Positions 33,744-42,204 of a DNA stretch of 64,000 bases are shown here, piece after piece. Within the stretch, counting starts at the first letter, position 1, and every line of letters begins with the position of its first letter. A program made the translations under genes and the position numbers. The notes under the pieces are model-generated. The model did not search any database, was not told where the DNA came from, and saw only the letters and a list, made by a program, of their open reading frames with translations. Source of the DNA: Asanoa sp040654855 (GTDB taxonomy: Bacteria > Actinomycetota > Actinomycetes > Mycobacteriales > Micromonosporaceae); the NCBI RefSeq assembly GCF_040654855.1, contig NZ_JBFAIU010000003.1, positions 12,069 through 76,068 on the forward strand, in the 5' to 3' direction.

Positions 33744-36700
33744 ATGTCCCCACTACGCACCAGACGCCCGCGGCTGGCCGCCGGCCTCGTCGCAGTCCTC
33801 ACCGGCAGCCTGTTGAGCGTCATCGCCGCGAGCCCCGCGGCCGCCGCTCAAACGATCGGTTACCCGTCCTTCGGCAACAGCGGCTCGATACCGCAGCCGC
33901 CGGTCGGCTACAACGCCAACAGCACCATGCAGGCCATCTACGACGCGGAAAGCTCCGGCACCGACTTCTGGATGGACCGGCTGCTCGGCCGGTCGGGCAA
34001 CGACCCGGCCGGGAGTTGGCTGATGACCCGCGGCCGGGGCGCGTACATGTACACCCACACGCCCTCGGTCATCGGGTTCGGCGGCAACGCCGCCTACTGG
34101 GACAACATCAGCAGCCAGGGTGCCTACACCGTCACGGCGTCGCCCGGCACGTTCACCGAGCAGCCGGCGCAACGGTTCCAGGCGCCGAGCTACTGGCGCA
34201 GCGTGCACACCAGCGGCTCGATCCGGATCACGGTCACGAAGTTCATCACGCACAACAACGTGCTCGTGACCAACATGGACGTCGCCAACACCGGCTCGGC
34301 CTCGGCGACGGTCTCGCTGCGGGCGACCTCGTCGTACGCGACGACCGCCAGTGGTTCGGAGCTGACCGGCAGCCGCGCGGTGAAGAACAACCTCACCACG
34401 CTGTTCCCGCGGTTCTCGGGTGACAGCTTCACGGTCAGCAGCGGCGGGCTCAACCGCTCGGTGACCGTCGGGGCGGGCCAGACCGTGACCGCGAAGGTGC
34501 AGCTCGGCTTCGTGACCAACGAGATACCGGCCTCGCTGACCGAGTACAACAGCTACCGGGGCTTCACGCCGGCGACCGCGTTCGCGACGCACGTGCGGGC
34601 GTACAACCTGTGGTGGGCGCAGAACCTGCCGTACATCGACGTGCCGGATGCCGCCATCAAGAAGAACATCTACTACCGCTGGTGGCTGATGCGCTTCAAC
34701 TACCTCGACGTCGACATCCCGGGCCAGGACTACCAGTTCCCGCAGTCGATCGAGGGCGTCACCGGCTACAACAACGCGATCGTGCTGACCCAGCCGATGC
34801 ACATCGACGACCTGAAGTATTTACGAAGCCCCGAGTATTCCTATGGCCCCTGGCTGTCGATCGGCCAGTACTCGGCCAACGGGCGGTTCGTCGACAACCC
34901 GGGTGACCCGGAGAACTGGTCGAACTCCTACACGCAGTACGTGTCCGAGGCCGCCTGGAAGGCGTACCAGATCCATGGTGGACAGCCGGGGCTGCTGCAG
35001 AACTTCGCGCGCTACGCCGAAGGGGACGCCAAGGGCCAGCTCGCCACCTACGACACCAACAACAACGGCGTCATCGAGTACGACTGGGGCGCGATGACCG
35101 GCAACGACGCCGACGCGGTGTCCTTCCACTGGCGCTCCGGCAACCTCGACCGGGCGGAGACCGCCTATGTGTGGGCCGGCGCCGTCGCTTCCCAGCAGGC
35201 CTATGCGCTGCTCGGCAACACCGCCAAGGCGAACGAGATGCAGACGCTCGCCGACCGGATCCGCAACGGCGTCATCAATACGCTGTGGAACCCGTCGCGG
35301 CAGCTGCTGGAGCACAAGCACGTCAGCACGAACGCGTTCGTGCCGTGGAAGGAGATCAACAACTACTACCCGTACTCCGTGGGCCTGATGCCCAACACCG
35401 CGCAGTACCGCGAGGCGCTGCGGCTGTTCGCGGACCCGGCCGACTACCCGATCTTCCCGTTCTACACCGCCAACCAGCGTGACAAGGCGGCAGCGGCGGC
35501 GGCCGGGCAGCCGGGCAGCAACAACTTCTCCACCATCAACTCGACGGTGCAGTTCCGGCTCTACTCGTCGGCGTTGCGCAACTACCCGAACTCGTGGATG
35601 ACCACCGAGGACTACAAGAAGCTGCTCTACTGGAACGCTTGGGCGCAGTACGTCAACGGCGACACCCGGTATCCGGACGCCAACGAGTTCTGGGCCGACT
35701 GGAACGGCAGCAGCATCACCTACCGGTCCTGGATCCACCACAACATCCTGGGCAGCAGCAACTGGACCGTCATCGAGGACGTCGCCGGGCTGCGGCCGCG
35801 GACGGACACCCAGATCGAGCTGTCGCCGATCAACATCGGGTGGACGCACTTCCAGGTCAACAACCTGCGCTACCGCAACGCGAACCTGTCGATCGTCTGG
35901 GACGACCCGGCCGACGGCGTGACCCGCTACAGCGGCGTGCCGCAGGGCTACTCCATCTTCCTCAACGGCACGCGGGTGGCCACCGTCGACCGGCTCACCC
36001 GGGTGCTCTACAACCCGTCGAACGGATCGGTCACGTTCCCGTCCGGCTCCGGCGTGGTCAACTTCAGCACCTCGTTCTCGGGCCTCCAGGCGCCGCAGAA
36101 CGTCAACCTGTCCAGCGCCCGGATGGTGGACGTCGCCGCGAAGGCCGGCGTCGACCTGACGTCGACCCTGCCGAACCTGGCGTCCGGGGCCTCGGTGTCG
36201 GCGTCCTACACGGCGTCCGGCACGTCGACGGCCGGCGCGGTCGACGGGTTCCCGACCAACGCCCCGATCTGGGGTGCCTACGGGAGCCCGAACAGCAGCG
36301 ACTGGTACGAGGTGAACTTCGGCACCAGCCGGGCGGTCGACGAGGCGCGGATCTACTTCCGCAACGACCGGGCGACCAACCGCTACCGGCCACCGGCGTC
36401 GTACACCGTGCAGTACTGGAACGGCAGCGCGTTCGTGGCGGCGGGCAACCAGGTCAGGACGCCGGGATCGCCGCAGTCCAACTACAACAAGGTGAGCTTC
36501 ACGCCGGTCTCCACCACCCGGCTGCGGATCTCGTTCACCCACGCGAGTGGGTCGGCGAAGACCGGGTTGACGGAGCTGAAGCTCTACAACCGGGGCGGCA
36601 CCAACCCCGACCCTGATCCCGATCCGGATCCCGGTGGGAACCTCGCTCTCTCCGCCACACCGTCCGCCTCGTACACGTCGTCGTGGGAAAGCGTCGCCGC

Positions 36701-37055
36701 TCTCAACGACGGGATCGACCCGCCGTCGTCCAACGACACGGTCAACCCGCGGTGGGGAACCTGGCCCAACACCGGTGCGCAGTGGGCGGAGCTGACCTGG
36801 TCGACAGCTGCGACGCTGCGGTCGGCACAGGTCTACTTCTTCGACGACAACGGCGGCGTACGCGTCCCGGCGTCCTGGACCCTGCAGTACTGGAACGGCA
36901 GTTCCTACGTGAACGTGCCGTCGCCCAGTGGGTATCCGGTGGCGCTCAACGCGTACAACACGGTGACGTTCGGACAGGTGAGCACGACCCGGCTGCGGGT
37001 CGCGCTGCAGAGCGGCGCGGGCTCGGTCGGGTTGCTCGAGGTGAAGGCCTTCTAG
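33744..37055 (+). CDS. Secreted GH121-like (alpha/alpha)6 glycosidase with two binding modules
   Basis: 1103 residues from ATG 33744 behind AGGAGGTG. Sec signal to about A35. An N-terminal beta domain leads into an (alpha/alpha)6 barrel (NIYYRWWLMRFNYLD, EYDWGAMTGNDADAVSFHW) and a C-terminal beta segment up to about 800. The pattern resembles GH121 beta-L-arabinobiosidase HypBA2 and, more loosely, MGH1-like/GH63-type glycosidases; recognition is from memory, so the family is not certain. Residues 812-950 are an F5/8-type discoidin module; after a PDPDPDPDP linker, residues 966-1103 repeat the module of the metalloprotease. A rare TTA codon occurs at residue 360. Likely releases arabinobiose from hydroxyproline-linked chains for import. 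Confidence 0.72.
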   Translation: MSPLRTRRPRLAAGLVAVLTGSLLSVIAASPAAAAQTIGYPSFGNSGSIPQPPVGYNANSTMQAIYDAESSGTDFWMDRLLGRSGNDPAGSWLMTRGRGAYMYTHTPSVIGFGGNAAYWDNISSQGAYTVTASPGTFTEQPAQRFQAPSYWRSVHTSGSIRITVTKFITHNNVLVTNMDVANTGSASATVSLRATSSYATTASGSELTGSRAVKNNLTTLFPRFSGDSFTVSSGGLNRSVTVGAGQTVTAKVQLGFVTNEIPASLTEYNSYRGFTPATAFATHVRAYNLWWAQNLPYIDVPDAAIKKNIYYRWWLMRFNYLDVDIPGQDYQFPQSIEGVTGYNNAIVLTQPMHIDDLKYLRSPEYSYGPWLSIGQYSANGRFVDNPGDPENWSNSYTQYVSEAAWKAYQIHGGQPGLLQNFARYAEGDAKGQLATYDTNNNGVIEYDWGAMTGNDADAVSFHWRSGNLDRAETAYVWAGAVASQQAYALLGNTAKANEMQTLADRIRNGVINTLWNPSRQLLEHKHVSTNAFVPWKEINNYYPYSVGLMPNTAQYREALRLFADPADYPIFPFYTANQRDKAAAAAAGQPGSNNFSTINSTVQFRLYSSALRNYPNSWMTTEDYKKLLYWNAWAQYVNGDTRYPDANEFWADWNGSSITYRSWIHHNILGSSNWTVIEDVAGLRPRTDTQIELSPINIGWTHFQVNNLRYRNANLSIVWDDPADGVTRYSGVPQGYSIFLNGTRVATVDRLTRVLYNPSNGSVTFPSGSGVVNFSTSFSGLQAPQNVNLSSARMVDVAAKAGVDLTSTLPNLASGASVSASYTASGTSTAGAVDGFPTNAPIWGAYGSPNSSDWYEVNFGTSRAVDEARIYFRNDRATNRYRPPASYTVQYWNGSAFVAAGNQVRTPGSPQSNYNKVSFTPVSTTRLRISFTHASGSAKTGLTELKLYNRGGTNPDPDPDPDPGGNLALSATPSASYTSSWESVAALNDGIDPPSSNDTVNPRWGTWPNTGAQWAELTWSTAATLRSAQVYFFDDNGGVRVPASWTLQYWNGSSYVNVPSPSGYPVALNAYNTVTFGQVSTTRLRVALQSGAGSVGLLEVKAF

Positions 37056-37065
37056 CGTCGTTTCA

Positions 37066-37094
37066 TGGCGGGCCCCGTGCCGCGGGGCCCGCCA
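37066..37094. terminator. Bidirectional stem-loop terminator
   Basis: Perfect 12-bp stem (TGGCGGGCCCCG and its complement) with a 5-base loop. It lies between the stop of the GH121-like gene and the stop of the converging tetR gene and closes the arabinoside cluster. Confidence 0.85.
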
Positions 37095-37097
37095 TCT

Positions 37098-37760
37098 TCA
37101 GGTGAGGCGGGTGGCCAGTCCGTCGAGGACGACGCCAAGGCCGTAAGCGAACTTGTCCTCGCGGATCTTGGCGGGGTCGAGGTCGCCGGCCGGCTGACCG
37201 CTCAGCCGCTCGACGAGCCCGGCTTCCGTCTCGCCCGAGCGGGCGACCGTGGCCAGCCAGGCCGCCTCGGTCGTGCTCATGCCCATGACGTACGACAGCA
37301 GGGTGTCCAGGGCGCCGATCGGCTCGGGATAGCCGGCCGCGGTGAACAGCCCGACCAGGCCGTTGCTGAACGCGCCGAGGTTGGGGCCCAGATGCGCCAT
37401 GCCCACCTGGCCGAGGACCGAGCCCAACCACGGGTGCCGCAGGGTGGTCGCCCGGTAGGACCAGGCCGCCTCGGTGGCCGCGGCGCGCCAGTCCTTGCCC
37501 GCGGGCGGGACCGTGATTTCCCCGTACACCTCGTCGACGGCCAGTTCGATCAGCTCGTCCTTGGTCGCCACGTGCCGGTAGAGCGAGGTGGCGCCGGCGT
37601 TGAGCTGCGCACCGAGCTTGCGCATGCTCAGCGCCTCGGCACCGGCGGCGTCGAGCATGACGATCGCCTCGCGGACGATCGCGTCGCGGCTGAGCGCGGG
37701 CTGCTCGGGCGCCGCCTGCTGCCGCGCCCAGACGGACGGCGCCTTCTTCGTCGGTGGCAT
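37098..37760 (-). CDS. TetR-family regulator of the MFS exporter
   Basis: 220 residues from ATG 37758-37760. After a basic N-terminal extension of about 22 residues comes the helix-turn-helix (LSMRKLGAQLNAGATSLYRHV). The C-terminal ligand domain resembles TetR_C. It diverges from an MFS transporter gene across five tandem operator-like repeats and is very likely its repressor. Confidence 0.88.
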   Translation of the reverse strand: MPPTKKAPSVWARQQAAPEQPALSRDAIVREAIVMLDAAGAEALSMRKLGAQLNAGATSLYRHVATKDELIELAVDEVYGEITVPPAGKDWRAAATEAAWSYRATTLRHPWLGSVLGQVGMAHLGPNLGAFSNGLVGLFTAAGYPEPIGALDTLLSYVMGMSTTEAAWLATVARSGETEAGLVERLSGQPAGDLDPAKIREDKFAYGLGVVLDGLATRLT

Positions 37761-37776
37761 GCGGGCTCCCTCTTGT

Positions 37777-37870
37777 GCGTACGTCGTTCGCAGTCAGCGT
37801 ACAGCATTCGCCTCTTGCGCACGCCGTGCGCTCATGCGTACAGTGTTCGCAGCACGGGAACAGCGTGCGC
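37777..37870. repeat. Five tandem 15-bp quasi-palindromes (operator array)
   Basis: Units start at 37777, 37797, 37817, 37836 and 37856: GCGTACGTCGTTCGC, GCGTACAGCATTCGC, GCGCACGCCGTGCGC, GCGTACAGTGTTCGC, GGGAACAGCGTGCGC. Consensus GCGyAC-N4-TkCGC; spacing 20, 20, 19 and 20 bp, about two helical turns, so all units face one side of the helix. The array fills the divergent region between tetR and the MFS gene and is best read as a cooperative TetR binding array. Confidence 0.8.
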
Positions 37871-37895
37871 AGCCCCCTTCGAAAGGACGCCCCTG

Positions 37896-39389
37896 ATGGA
37901 CAGCCGCAACCCGCACCGCTGGTGGATCCTGGTGGTGCTGTGCCTGAGCAGCCTCGTGCTGGTCGTCGACAGCATGGCGCTCACCGTCGCCGTGCCGCAC
38001 ATGACCGCCGACCTCGGCGCCAGCGCCCAGCAGACACAGTGGATCCTCGACTCCTACATCCTGGTTTTCGCCGGGCTCCTGCTGACCTCGGGCAGCCTCG
38101 GTGACCGGTTCGGCCGCCGCAAAGTGATGATCATCGGGTTGGTGCTCTTCGGTGCGGCGTCACTGGCGGCGGCCTACGCCAGCAGCCCGGCACAGCTCAT
38201 CGCGGTGCGGATCGCGATGGGCGTGGGCGGTGCGCTGATCATGCCCTCGACGTTGTCGATCCTGATCACCGTGTTCGACGCGACCGAGCGGCCGAAGGCC
38301 ATGGCGGCGTGGGGTTCGGTGTCGATGCTCGGCCTGGTCGGCAGCCCGGTGCTCGGCGGCCTGCTGGTCGACCGTTTCTCGTGGCAGTCCATCTTCTGGG
38401 TCAACGTGCCGATCGTCGCCCTGGCCATCGCGGCCGGCATGCTGCTCATGCCGGAATCCAAGGCGCCGTGGCAGAAGCCCGACCCGCTGGGCGCCGTGCT
38501 CTCGGCGGCCGGGATGACCGCGCTGGTTTGGTGGATCATCGAGCTGCCGCACCACGGCGCGTTCGGCGACGGCTCGGCCGTGGCGCTGGGCGTCGCGGTG
38601 TTCGCCCTCGTCGGGTTCGTGGTCTGGGAGACCGTCACCCCGGCCCCGATGGTGCCGCTGGCACTGTTCAAGGCCCGCAAGTTCAGCGGCGGCTCGCTCT
38701 CGCTGTCGCTCGTGCAGATCGGCAACGGTGGCCTGCTGCTGGTGCTGACGCAGTACCTGCAGTTCGTCCTGGGCTACTCGCCGCTGAAGGCCGGCCTGGC
38801 CTTCGTCCCGCTCGCGGTCGCGGCCCTGGCCGGCAACGGCCTGGGTGTGCAGCTGGTGGCGCGCATCGGTGAGCGCTACGTGATGCTGGTCGGCATGGTG
38901 GTGATGGCGGGCTCGTTCGTGCTGCTCACCACGGTCTCGACCACGAGCGGCTTCACCACCCCGGCGGTCGCCCTCGGCCTGCTCGGCCTGGGCGCGGGCC
39001 TGGCGATGCCGGCGGCGGTCGGTGCGCTGATGGGCACGATTCCGCCGGAGCAGGCCGGCGTGGGTTCGGCCCTGAACGACACGATCCAGCAGGCCGGCAC
39101 GGCCCTCGGCATCGCGATCCTGGGCTCGCTGCTGACGAGCGGCTACGCGACCCGCATGCCGGCCGGCGCACCGGCGGAGGCCAGGCACTCGATCGCGGAG
39201 GCCCTCATGACCGGCAACGCGGGCGTGGTGTCCGCGGCCCGCGAAGCCTTCGTCGGCGCGATGTCCACGACCCTGACGATCAGCGCCCTCGGCGTCCTCG
39301 CCGCCGCGCTGGTGGCCACGCTCATCATGCGCGACCGCAAGCCCACCGCGCCCGCGGTCGAGAAGAAGGAACTGGAACTCGCCGCGTGA
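37896..39389 (+). CDS. MFS drug-type exporter (DHA2, 14 TM)
   Basis: 497 residues from ATG 37896, with GAAAGGA as ribosome site. About 14 hydrophobic helices. DHA2/EmrB-QacA motifs: DSMALTVAVPHM in TM1, SGSLGDRFGRRKVM (motif A) after TM2, and GSPVLGGLLVDRFSWQSIFWVN (split here as motif C region) near TM5-6. Expected to export hydrophobic or cationic compounds using the proton gradient. Controlled by the divergent TetR protein. Confidence 0.9.
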   Translation: MDSRNPHRWWILVVLCLSSLVLVVDSMALTVAVPHMTADLGASAQQTQWILDSYILVFAGLLLTSGSLGDRFGRRKVMIIGLVLFGAASLAAAYASSPAQLIAVRIAMGVGGALIMPSTLSILITVFDATERPKAMAAWGSVSMLGLVGSPVLGGLLVDRFSWQSIFWVNVPIVALAIAAGMLLMPESKAPWQKPDPLGAVLSAAGMTALVWWIIELPHHGAFGDGSAVALGVAVFALVGFVVWETVTPAPMVPLALFKARKFSGGSLSLSLVQIGNGGLLLVLTQYLQFVLGYSPLKAGLAFVPLAVAALAGNGLGVQLVARIGERYVMLVGMVVMAGSFVLLTTVSTTSGFTTPAVALGLLGLGAGLAMPAAVGALMGTIPPEQAGVGSALNDTIQQAGTALGIAILGSLLTSGYATRMPAGAPAEARHSIAEALMTGNAGVVSAAREAFVGAMSTTLTISALGVLAAALVATLIMRDRKPTAPAVEKKELELAA

Positions 39390-39402
39390 CGCTCCCGATT
39401 GA

Positions 39403-39437
39403 GAAAGGCCGGCGCCCTACCGGGGCGCCGGCCTTTC
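39403..39437. terminator. Bidirectional stem-loop terminator
   Basis: Perfect 15-bp stem (39403-39417 with 39423-39437) and 5-base loop TACCG, flanked by GAAA/TTTC. It separates the stop of the MFS gene (39389) from the stop of the converging M16-type gene (39447). Confidence 0.88.
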
Positions 39438-39446
39438 GTCGGGGGA

Positions 39447-41159
39447 TCAGCCGGCCTTTCGGCGCCGGCCCAGGCGGATGGCCAGGATGACGAGTGCGAT
39501 CGTCGCCGCGGCCGCGACGCCGAACATGGTGTAGGCCACCGGGTCGCGGAGGACGTCGTCGTCCGGGTTGTTGGGGTCCGCGGTGAAGACGATCGCTCCG
39601 CACAGGCAGGACAGCACGCCCATGATCGAGGCCAGCACGATCAGCGTGATGAAGCCCGCCGTCGCGACCGGGCCGCGTGTCGCCGGGGCGGCGCCCGCCG
39701 ACGGCGCGGGTTTCGGTTGCGGGATCGCGGACGGCTCGCGCGGCGGCTGCCAGACCAGGCTGGCCGGTGGAACGCCGCGGTCGATGCGGGCGATCACGTC
39801 CGGACCGATCGGGTGCAGGGTGGGTTCGATCCGCACCGAGATGCTGTCCAGGCCGATGAGCTGCCGGCCGCCGTCCGGCCAGGCCATCGCGACGGCGCAC
39901 TCCGCGTAGCGCACGGTCACGGCATGACTGCTGTCGACGAGGCTGACACCGGTGTCGCCGACGACGAGCGTGAGCCCGCCGTCCTGTGTGGACGCATAAC
40001 GCAGGCCGTCGACCGCCGCGGGCGAGAACGTCGGTGCGGGCACGTAGCCCGCCCACTCGGCGTCCAGGCCGGCCGGCACCAGCAGCAGCGCCGTGCCCGT
40101 CGCCTCCGTGGCCACCGCCTGGATGTCGTCGACGGTGACCGCGCGTACCTCGTCGAGGAGCGCTTCCGCGGTCTGGTTCGGATGCCCCGTCAACGCGTTC
40201 ACCGCCGCACCCGGGAGGCGGGCCGCGTCGCGGTCCTCGTGGCGCAACGCCTCCTCCGCCTGCGTGCGCACGCTGGCGACGTCCGCCTCGTCGACCCGGC
40301 CGACGCGGAGCTTCGCCAGCACGTCGACGAAGCCGCCGAGCACCGCGTCCTGCTTGTCGGGCAACGCGTCCGCGAACGCGGTCACCGTCGCGAAGTCGTC
40401 GCCGCGCGGGTCGTAGGACGTGCTCGCCTGGTACGAGTAGCCGCCCTCCTGCCGCAGGCTGCGGTACATCTCCCGCTCCAGCACCGCCGAGAACACCGAG
40501 GCGGCTGCGCGCCGGCGGACGATCGCGTCGAAGACGACGCCGTTGACCCGGTCGCTGAAGTACGCCGGGGTCGTGGGCAGCGCGGACGAGGGTCGCGGCA
40601 CCGGCCGGCGGGTCCCTTCGGGCAGGCGCAGGCGCAGCCCCGCGGGCACCCGGTCGGAGGTGATCCACAGGACCGCGTTCTGCCGGGTGAACCAGGTGGC
40701 GGCCCAGCGTCGCAGGTCGTCGGGGCTCAGCCGGGGCAGGCCCAGCTCCTCGTAGCTGAGGAGGCCGTAGCTCTGCGCGCCGTAGCGCCACAGCGGCATC
40801 GAGTCGCCGACACCCATCTTGCGGCTGGCGGCCTCCGTACGCAGGATGCCCTTCTCGGTCTCGAGCCTGTCCAACGGCAGGTTGGCGAGCGCGTCGCACA
40901 CCCCGACGAGGTGCTTGACCACGTCGTCCTCGGAGCCCTGCAGATGGAAGTGCGTGACGACCGAGCCCGTGGCGCCGTTGTAGTGGTAGTCGCTCAACCC
41001 GCTGTGGTGCAGCGCGAGATGCTCGAGCAGATGCGTGATGCCCGCCGTGGCAAGGGTTTCGTCCGCGCGGCCCACCCGGAAGGTGAGCCCGGCGACGAGC
41101 GGGCCGCTCTTCGGCGCCAACAGCGTCTGCACACCGTCGACTTCTGTCTCCCGGATCAC
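39447..41159 (-). CDS. M16-type (insulinase-like) metallopeptidase with C-terminal membrane anchor
   Basis: 570 residues from GTG 41157-41159. The inverted zinc motif HLLEH is present (H43, E46, H47), with a downstream E102-x6-E109 pair (LETEKGILRTE) that can supply the third ligand. A second half-domain follows (YRSLRQEGGYSYQASTSYDP, like the substrate-binding half of M16). Instead of ending there, the protein has a Pro/Ala linker near 480-500 and two transmembrane helices at about 500-525 and 540-563. Canonical M16 proteins are soluble, so this is an unusual membrane-tethered form with the catalytic part leading. Coupled to the upstream gene by a GTGA overlap. Confidence 0.78.
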   Translation of the reverse strand: MIRETEVDGVQTLLAPKSGPLVAGLTFRVGRADETLATAGITHLLEHLALHHSGLSDYHYNGATGSVVTHFHLQGSEDDVVKHLVGVCDALANLPLDRLETEKGILRTEAASRKMGVGDSMPLWRYGAQSYGLLSYEELGLPRLSPDDLRRWAATWFTRQNAVLWITSDRVPAGLRLRLPEGTRRPVPRPSSALPTTPAYFSDRVNGVVFDAIVRRRAAASVFSAVLEREMYRSLRQEGGYSYQASTSYDPRGDDFATVTAFADALPDKQDAVLGGFVDVLAKLRVGRVDEADVASVRTQAEEALRHEDRDAARLPGAAVNALTGHPNQTAEALLDEVRAVTVDDIQAVATEATGTALLLVPAGLDAEWAGYVPAPTFSPAAVDGLRYASTQDGGLTLVVGDTGVSLVDSSHAVTVRYAECAVAMAWPDGGRQLIGLDSISVRIEPTLHPIGPDVIARIDRGVPPASLVWQPPREPSAIPQPKPAPSAGAAPATRGPVATAGFITLIVLASIMGVLSCLCGAIVFTADPNNPDDDVLRDPVAYTMFGVAAAATIALVILAIRLGRRRKAG

Positions 41160-42133
41160 CGGCCGAAACCCTTCTGGAACGCGCGGTCGCGATGGGCGAC
41201 GAACTCCTGCTCGGCGTCGCCGAGGTACTGCCACCACGACTTGCTGGCGAGGTTGCCGCCGGTGAGCAGGGCGTTGAAGTGTGCCGCCGCGGCGGGGTAG
41301 TTCTCCGCCAGGCTGAACGCCATGGCGAACGCGCAGTGGGCGGCGACCCAACCGGGTGCCGGCCGGAACGCCGGGTTGAACACCGAGTGCTCGGCCGCCC
41401 ACCGCAGCTCCTGCTGCACCTCGGGTCGTTTGAGGTAGGCCACCGCGGCGCGCTCGCCCTCGTCGCGGTCGATCAGCAGCCAGTGCTCGATGTGCGCCGC
41501 CGGCACCATCCCGCCGTTGACCGAGCCCGGTGGTGACGTCTTCGTGCACTCGACGGCGAAGGAGTGCATCGCGTCGTACGAGCCGCCCCACTTGGGACAC
41601 AGCTGCTGGATCATCGCGTCCTGCGCGCCGTAGAACTGCGGCGTCGCCCGGCTGAGCCGCTCGTAGCGCCGCCGCGCCTCGGCCTGGCCCAGGCTGAGTC
41701 CCCGCGCGGTGTGCAGCCGCTCGGTCCACGCACTGGTGTAGCCCGGTTGGCGTGCGGTCACCTCGATCAGGATCTGCTCGGCCCGGTGCAGGTGCTCGTT
41801 GAACGCCTTCCACTGCACCTGGCTGACGTTGCTGCCCCACGCGCCGGTGCGGATGTTCCAGCCGTCGTGGACGAGCCGCCGCGCCAAGAGCGTCTGTGGC
41901 AGGGCCGCGGTGGGGCTGGCGGCGGCGACCGACTCCAGGAAGCCCCGCTCCAACGTCTCGCTGACCTCGCTGACGGCGGTGAGGTGCACGCCGGGGTCGG
42001 CGATCCGGCCGAACCCGGCCTCGATCGCGGGCCAGTCGCCTGCCTTGGCAGCCTCCCGCAACGCACGAACGTCGGGAAATGCCGCAGCTGGATCCAAATT
42101 GGGCGCCGGCAGGGCGCGGGCGGGGGCTGGCAC
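41156..42133 (-). CDS. Helical-repeat protein, DUF4034-like
   Basis: 325 residues from GTG 42131-42133, preceded on the minus strand by TAGGCT and 7 bases (leaderless pattern). Soluble and almost wholly helical; no signal peptide. Segments such as CPKWGGSYDAMHSFAVE and the hinge QPGYTSAWTERLHTARG recall DUF4034 and TPR-like proteins. Its stop overlaps the start of the M16-type gene (GTGA), so the two products are probably made in equal amount and may interact. Function unknown. Confidence 0.6.
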   Translation of the reverse strand: MPAPARALPAPNLDPAAAFPDVRALREAAKAGDWPAIEAGFGRIADPGVHLTAVSEVSETLERGFLESVAAASPTAALPQTLLARRLVHDGWNIRTGAWGSNVSQVQWKAFNEHLHRAEQILIEVTARQPGYTSAWTERLHTARGLSLGQAEARRRYERLSRATPQFYGAQDAMIQQLCPKWGGSYDAMHSFAVECTKTSPPGSVNGGMVPAAHIEHWLLIDRDEGERAAVAYLKRPEVQQELRWAAEHSVFNPAFRPAPGWVAAHCAFAMAFSLAENYPAAAAHFNALLTGGNLASKSWWQYLGDAEQEFVAHRDRAFQKGFGR

Positions 42134-42204
42134 AGCGCGCAGCCTACGGCAGGCCGGACGCCCGCTCTGCTCCTCCGATTGGCCGATCCTGGACGCAGCG
42201 GTGG

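Noticed and set aside
34821..36542. Minus-strand open frame of 573 codons antisense to the GH121-like gene
   Set aside because: Same shadow effect; its sense-strand counterpart has a signal peptide, catalytic region and binding modules.
36604..36638. GATCC-type repeats in the GH121-like gene considered as a DNA repeat element
   Set aside because: They encode an Asp-Pro linker between two binding modules, in frame.
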